Positions 61,536 through 64,000 of a stretch of 64,000 bases of DNA are shown here, in pieces. Numbering within the stretch: the stretch's first letter is position 1; each line of letters starts with the position of its first letter. This DNA comes from Singulisphaera sp. GP187 (GTDB lineage: Bacteria; Planctomycetota; Phycisphaerae; Phycisphaerales; SM1A02). The position numbers were made by a program, and so were the translations under genes. A model generated the notes under the pieces. The model saw nothing but the letters and a program-made list of their open reading frames with translations, did not search any database and was not told where the DNA came from. Location: contig CAMAXY010000001.1 of assembly GCA_945862215.1 (NCBI GenBank), positions 1 through 64,000 on the forward strand. The letters run 5' to 3'.

Positions 61536-62888
61536 TCAGTCTGCAGTCTTTGGCGGAGCCGTTTTTGATTTGTCACTACCACTGCTTGTTGGTCGGGAGA
61601 GAGCGCCGTTCTCTACTGGACTTCGTCTGGGAGCATCGCCACCAGAATCAGAATTCAGAGTTGGTGCGCTTTCTTCGCCTTTGCCTTTCCCGTTGCCCAT
61701 TGGTCGCTGAGCAGCAGCAGCCAACTTTGCTGCTCCGGGGAGTTGTTCCGAAAGTTCTGGCCCGACGATCTCCGCAATTTTTTGGCGAGTTTTTTCATCC
61801 ATCGCATCGCGTTCGTCAAGCATTGGTCGATATGGGTCCAATGGTGGCTTGGGGATATGGCTGGCACTTCCTTGATTCATTTTGCGCCGAGTTTCTTCGG
61901 TTTGCTTTTTCGGTTCCTCGGCGCGATAGAGCGTTGCTAATCGCACTCTCCAGTCCTCATAGAACGTGACATATTCCACTTGAAGAGCATTGAGTTGAGC
62001 GATCTGCTCTGGTGAGAGCCCAGACAATTCAAGCGCAGCAGCAAAGTATGGAATCATCGGGCTTGGTCGATAGACAGCGGGAAATGCAGTTACAAGTGCT
62101 TTCGCCCGAAAAATTGGTCCCCACGTATCTCCGTATCCCTTTGCTATTGCCTCCCTCGCTAAATCTTGCAAGTCACGCAATGCGACGCGAGTTGCCACGA
62201 TCAATTCCAATTCCTTCAGTCCGCGCGCATAGTCCTGAGAAACCAGTGCTTCTTTAATCTTGTCTTGTGAAGCAAGCAACTGAGTTGCCCGTGCAAGAAG
62301 AGCAGCGTCTAATCCAATTTCGTATTGATCAAGAACTTCTTTGTTGGCGATCATGACATCAGGCGGTATGTCGCACTCTCGCGAAATTTGTCGCAGATCG
62401 ACACTCTCTCCACTGAGAAGTCCACGAGGCAGTTCCTTCTCTCGGCGCATTGCTCGCTCTAGTTTTGGCCATCGTTCCTGTTGTTCATCGCTGAGAACAC
62501 TGCGCAGGTTTTCGATGAATCTCTGCTTCAATCGAGCCTTTTCTTGAATCCATTTGTTGATAGGAACCATGATGACTTTCATCGCACCCTGATCACCGGC
62601 GTTGATGATTTGATCCTTCATCCCCTTCATTTCATCACGCAGTCCATCGGAGCCAACCTTAAAGTCGTCGGAGTAATCCTGCATCAAACTTTCAACAGTC
62701 GGCACTTGCCATTCTTCCAAAACGAGAAAATCAACAAAGAGCGTGATGTCTCGACTCATGTAATCAGGCTGAAATGCTTCAACGAATCCCGCCTGAAGTC
62801 CAAGCTGTGCTTGAGCCGGCGGCGCCGATAGCCCGACGCAGATTGCGATTGCGGCAAGAAAAGTACGCGTGTTAGTTTTTAGGTTCAT
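61536..62888 (-). CDS. LTXXQ-like exported protein heading the type II secretion operon
   Basis: The 450-residue protein has a signal peptide (ending PPAQAQ, about residue 28) and an all-helical body. LRSVLSDEQQERWPKLERAM (about 130) and LSGLSPEQIAQLNALQVEYV (about 305) resemble LTXXQ/Spy-type repeats seen in planctomycete periplasmic proteins. The last 60 residues are Gly/Lys/Ser/Pro-rich and disordered. It ends 3 bases before the gspE start, so it belongs to the operon. I do not know a type II secretion component like it; a periplasmic chaperone or assembly factor is inference. Confidence 0.75.
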   Translation of the reverse strand: MNLKTNTRTFLAAIAICVGLSAPPAQAQLGLQAGFVEAFQPDYMSRDITLFVDFLVLEEWQVPTVESLMQDYSDDFKVGSDGLRDEMKGMKDQIINAGDQGAMKVIMVPINKWIQEKARLKQRFIENLRSVLSDEQQERWPKLERAMRREKELPRGLLSGESVDLRQISRECDIPPDVMIANKEVLDQYEIGLDAALLARATQLLASQDKIKEALVSQDYARGLKELELIVATRVALRDLQDLAREAIAKGYGDTWGPIFRAKALVTAFPAVYRPSPMIPYFAAALELSGLSPEQIAQLNALQVEYVTFYEDWRVRLATLYRAEEPKKQTEETRRKMNQGSASHIPKPPLDPYRPMLDERDAMDEKTRQKIAEIVGPELSEQLPGAAKLAAAAQRPMGNGKGKGEESAPTLNSDSGGDAPRRSPVENGALSRPTSSGSDKSKTAPPKTAD

Positions 62889-63088
62889 TTGATGTGTTCC
62901 TGTTTGTGCCAAAGAATCAACCCAATTGAACGCCGAAGTGCGTCAGATATGGCAGGAATTCAACTAATTTTGTGATTGGGGAGTGACTTTATTTTCTGTT
63001 CTTGTAACTCCGATTTTGCGACCTTGGTTTAGTCCTATAACCACTAAAAGATCGATAAAGAGACGCTTTTCGCCAAACTTAGGATATT

Positions 63089-63802
63089 TTACGCCGAAGT
63101 TCGAACTGTTCGCTGTTCGATGCGCTTTACACTGACGGTCTGGACGATTCGATCCACGAAGATTCCAGGGGTATGAACTTGGTCTGGGTCGAGTTGACCA
63201 GTGGGGACCAGTTCTTCTACTTCTGCAATGCACACCTTGCCACACGTGGCGACCATTGGATTAAAGTTGCGAGCGGTTTTGCGATAAATCAGATTGCCGA
63301 ACTCGTCACCTTTCCATGCTTTGACAAGCGAAACATCTGCTCGGATTCCTCGCTCGAGCACGAAAGTTTCGCCGTCGAAAATTTCATGTGGCTTCCCGTC
63401 CGCGACCTGAGTGGCAAGCCCTGTGCGTGTGTAAAAAGCCGGGATGCCTGCGCCGCCAGCGCGAAGTCTTTCTGCAAGCGTTCCCTGGGGAGTGAATTCG
63501 ACCTGCAATTCGCCGGCCATAAATTGCCGCTCGAATTCTGCATTTTCACCGACATAACTGGAAATCATTCGACGGATTTGTCTGGTCTTCAGCAATAAGC
63601 CAAGCCCCCAATCATCGACGCCAGCATTATTGCTCGCGATCGTCAGCCCTTTGACTCCGCTGTCACGCAAAGCAATGATGAGATTCTCTGGAATTCCGCA
63701 GAGCCCGAATCCACCAACTGCGATCAGCAAATCATCTCGCAGAAGCCCATGAAGCGCATCTGCGCACGATTTGTGAACCTTATTGAGAGCCATTAGGGGC
63801 AT
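63089..63802 (-). CDS. scoA: 3-oxoacid CoA-transferase subunit A
   Basis: The 237-residue protein has the CoA-transferase family I alpha features: LIAVGGFGLCGIPENLIIAL near the N-terminus, the SNNAGVDDWGLGLLL segment, ISSYVGENAEFERQF, GTLAERLRAGGAGIPAFYT and ARNFNPMVATCGKVCIAEVE. It transfers CoA between succinyl-CoA and a 3-oxoacid with a beta subunit, which is not in the window on the downstream side (toward 62.9 kb). ATG 63802 or 63793 are both possible starts. The 200 bases 62889-63088 between it and the LTXXQ gene hold nothing I can identify. Confidence 0.9.
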   Translation of the reverse strand: MPLMALNKVHKSCADALHGLLRDDLLIAVGGFGLCGIPENLIIALRDSGVKGLTIASNNAGVDDWGLGLLLKTRQIRRMISSYVGENAEFERQFMAGELQVEFTPQGTLAERLRAGGAGIPAFYTRTGLATQVADGKPHEIFDGETFVLERGIRADVSLVKAWKGDEFGNLIYRKTARNFNPMVATCGKVCIAEVEELVPTGQLDPDQVHTPGIFVDRIVQTVSVKRIEQRTVRTSA

Positions 63803-63833
63803 AGTGTACGCAAGTGGACTAGGCTCGACTGAC

Positions 63834-64000
63834 GTGCGCACGCTGATCGTCCTGTTGATTTTTCTCTCTGCTATGCCAGACACAATGGCTGCTCCGGTTG
63901 TCAAAGAACTCTTCATGGATCGTTATGGTGCGAGCCCCGGCTTGGCTCAAATGTTCAATGGCATCAACTTATTAGGCGCATTCGCGGCGTTGCCACTCTT
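63834..64000 (+). CDS. MFS transporter, N-terminal fragment (runs off the right edge)
   Basis: A GTG at 63834 opens a frame of 55 codons to the window end: a hydrophobic first helix (TLIVLLIFLSAMPDTMAAPV), then a loop KELFMDRYGASPGLAQMF and the start of a second helix (GINLLGAFAALPLL). DTM..PV followed by a Y-G-xx loop is the usual opening of MFS drug-exporter-like proteins. Divergent from scoA (31 bases). Confidence 0.65.
   Translation, partial: MRTLIVLLIFLSAMPDTMAAPVVKELFMDRYGASPGLAQMFNGINLLGAFAALPL

Overview
The window reads as a chromosomal segment of a Planctomycetota bacterium, most likely of the class Phycisphaerae. This is inference from gene content, not from a marker gene. The signs are secreted DUF1080 (3-keto-disaccharide hydrolase-like) proteins, a C-terminal dockerin-like Ca-binding repeat pair, a PEP-CTERM-like tail ending in RRRR, a stand-alone prepilin with a planctomycete-style C-terminal DG motif, an LTXXQ-like periplasmic protein, PQQ-propeller giants, and a type II secretion operon in the order E-F-G-H-I-J-K-L-M-C-D. 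No rRNA, tRNA, phage, transposase or CRISPR was found.

Layout. 1-6.5 kb: a Sel1-repeat lipoprotein running off the left edge, the potassium transporter Kup, a sarcosine-oxidase-like flavoenzyme and an MFS transporter. 6.6-12.1 kb: a SYLF lipoprotein with a good terminator, copy 1 of a structured intergenic repeat, a PEP-CTERM-like secreted protein, two DUF1080 proteins, soluble transhydrogenase SthA and a lysine-rich DUF2934 protein. 12.1-15.8 kb: a serine-biosynthesis-like operon (DUF1015, SerA-like, SerC) whose SerA-like protein has lost key catalytic residues. 15.8-18.9 kb: an HD-GYP protein fused to a sigma region-4-like helix-turn-helix, a dockerin protein and a pseudopilin-like protein. 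18.9-29.9 kb: housekeeping genes (acs, an ABC exporter pair, alaS, tpiA, secG, yicC, a PDZ protein, adk). 29.9-30.74 kb: an 840-base gene-free block holding two more copies of the structured repeat plus tandem duplications. 30.7-41.5 kb: recJ, a UDPGP-family pyrophosphorylase, phoU, pdxJ, a Nudix hydrolase, dapA, a GlmM-like mutase, a 6-PTPS homologue with a PTPS-III-like active site, ppk and a lipoprotein. 41.5-46.5 kb: a 1399-residue PQQ-propeller protein and a protein with 53 consecutive Asp residues.

46.5-62.9 kb is one minus-strand transcription unit of 13 closely packed genes. It contains an LTXXQ-like periplasmic protein, GspE, F, G, H, I, J, K, a fused PilM/PilN-type GspL, GspM, a GspC-like protein, the secretin GspD and a beta-propeller lipoprotein. 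Stops and starts overlap by a few bases at most junctions, and GTG and TTG starts are used. The GspL-like and GspC-like proteins end in the same roughly 50-residue module, which I do not recognise from classical type II systems. The right edge has a CoA-transferase alpha subunit and the start of an MFS transporter.

The most unusual items are: (1) the dispersed intergenic repeat, whose long stem keeps its pairing through compensatory changes between copies; (2) the shared C-terminal module in the secretion operon; (3) the SerA homologue lacking the catalytic Arg and His; (4) the HD-GYP/sigma-4-like fusion; (5) the PTPS-III-like active site; and (6) the poly-Asp protein.
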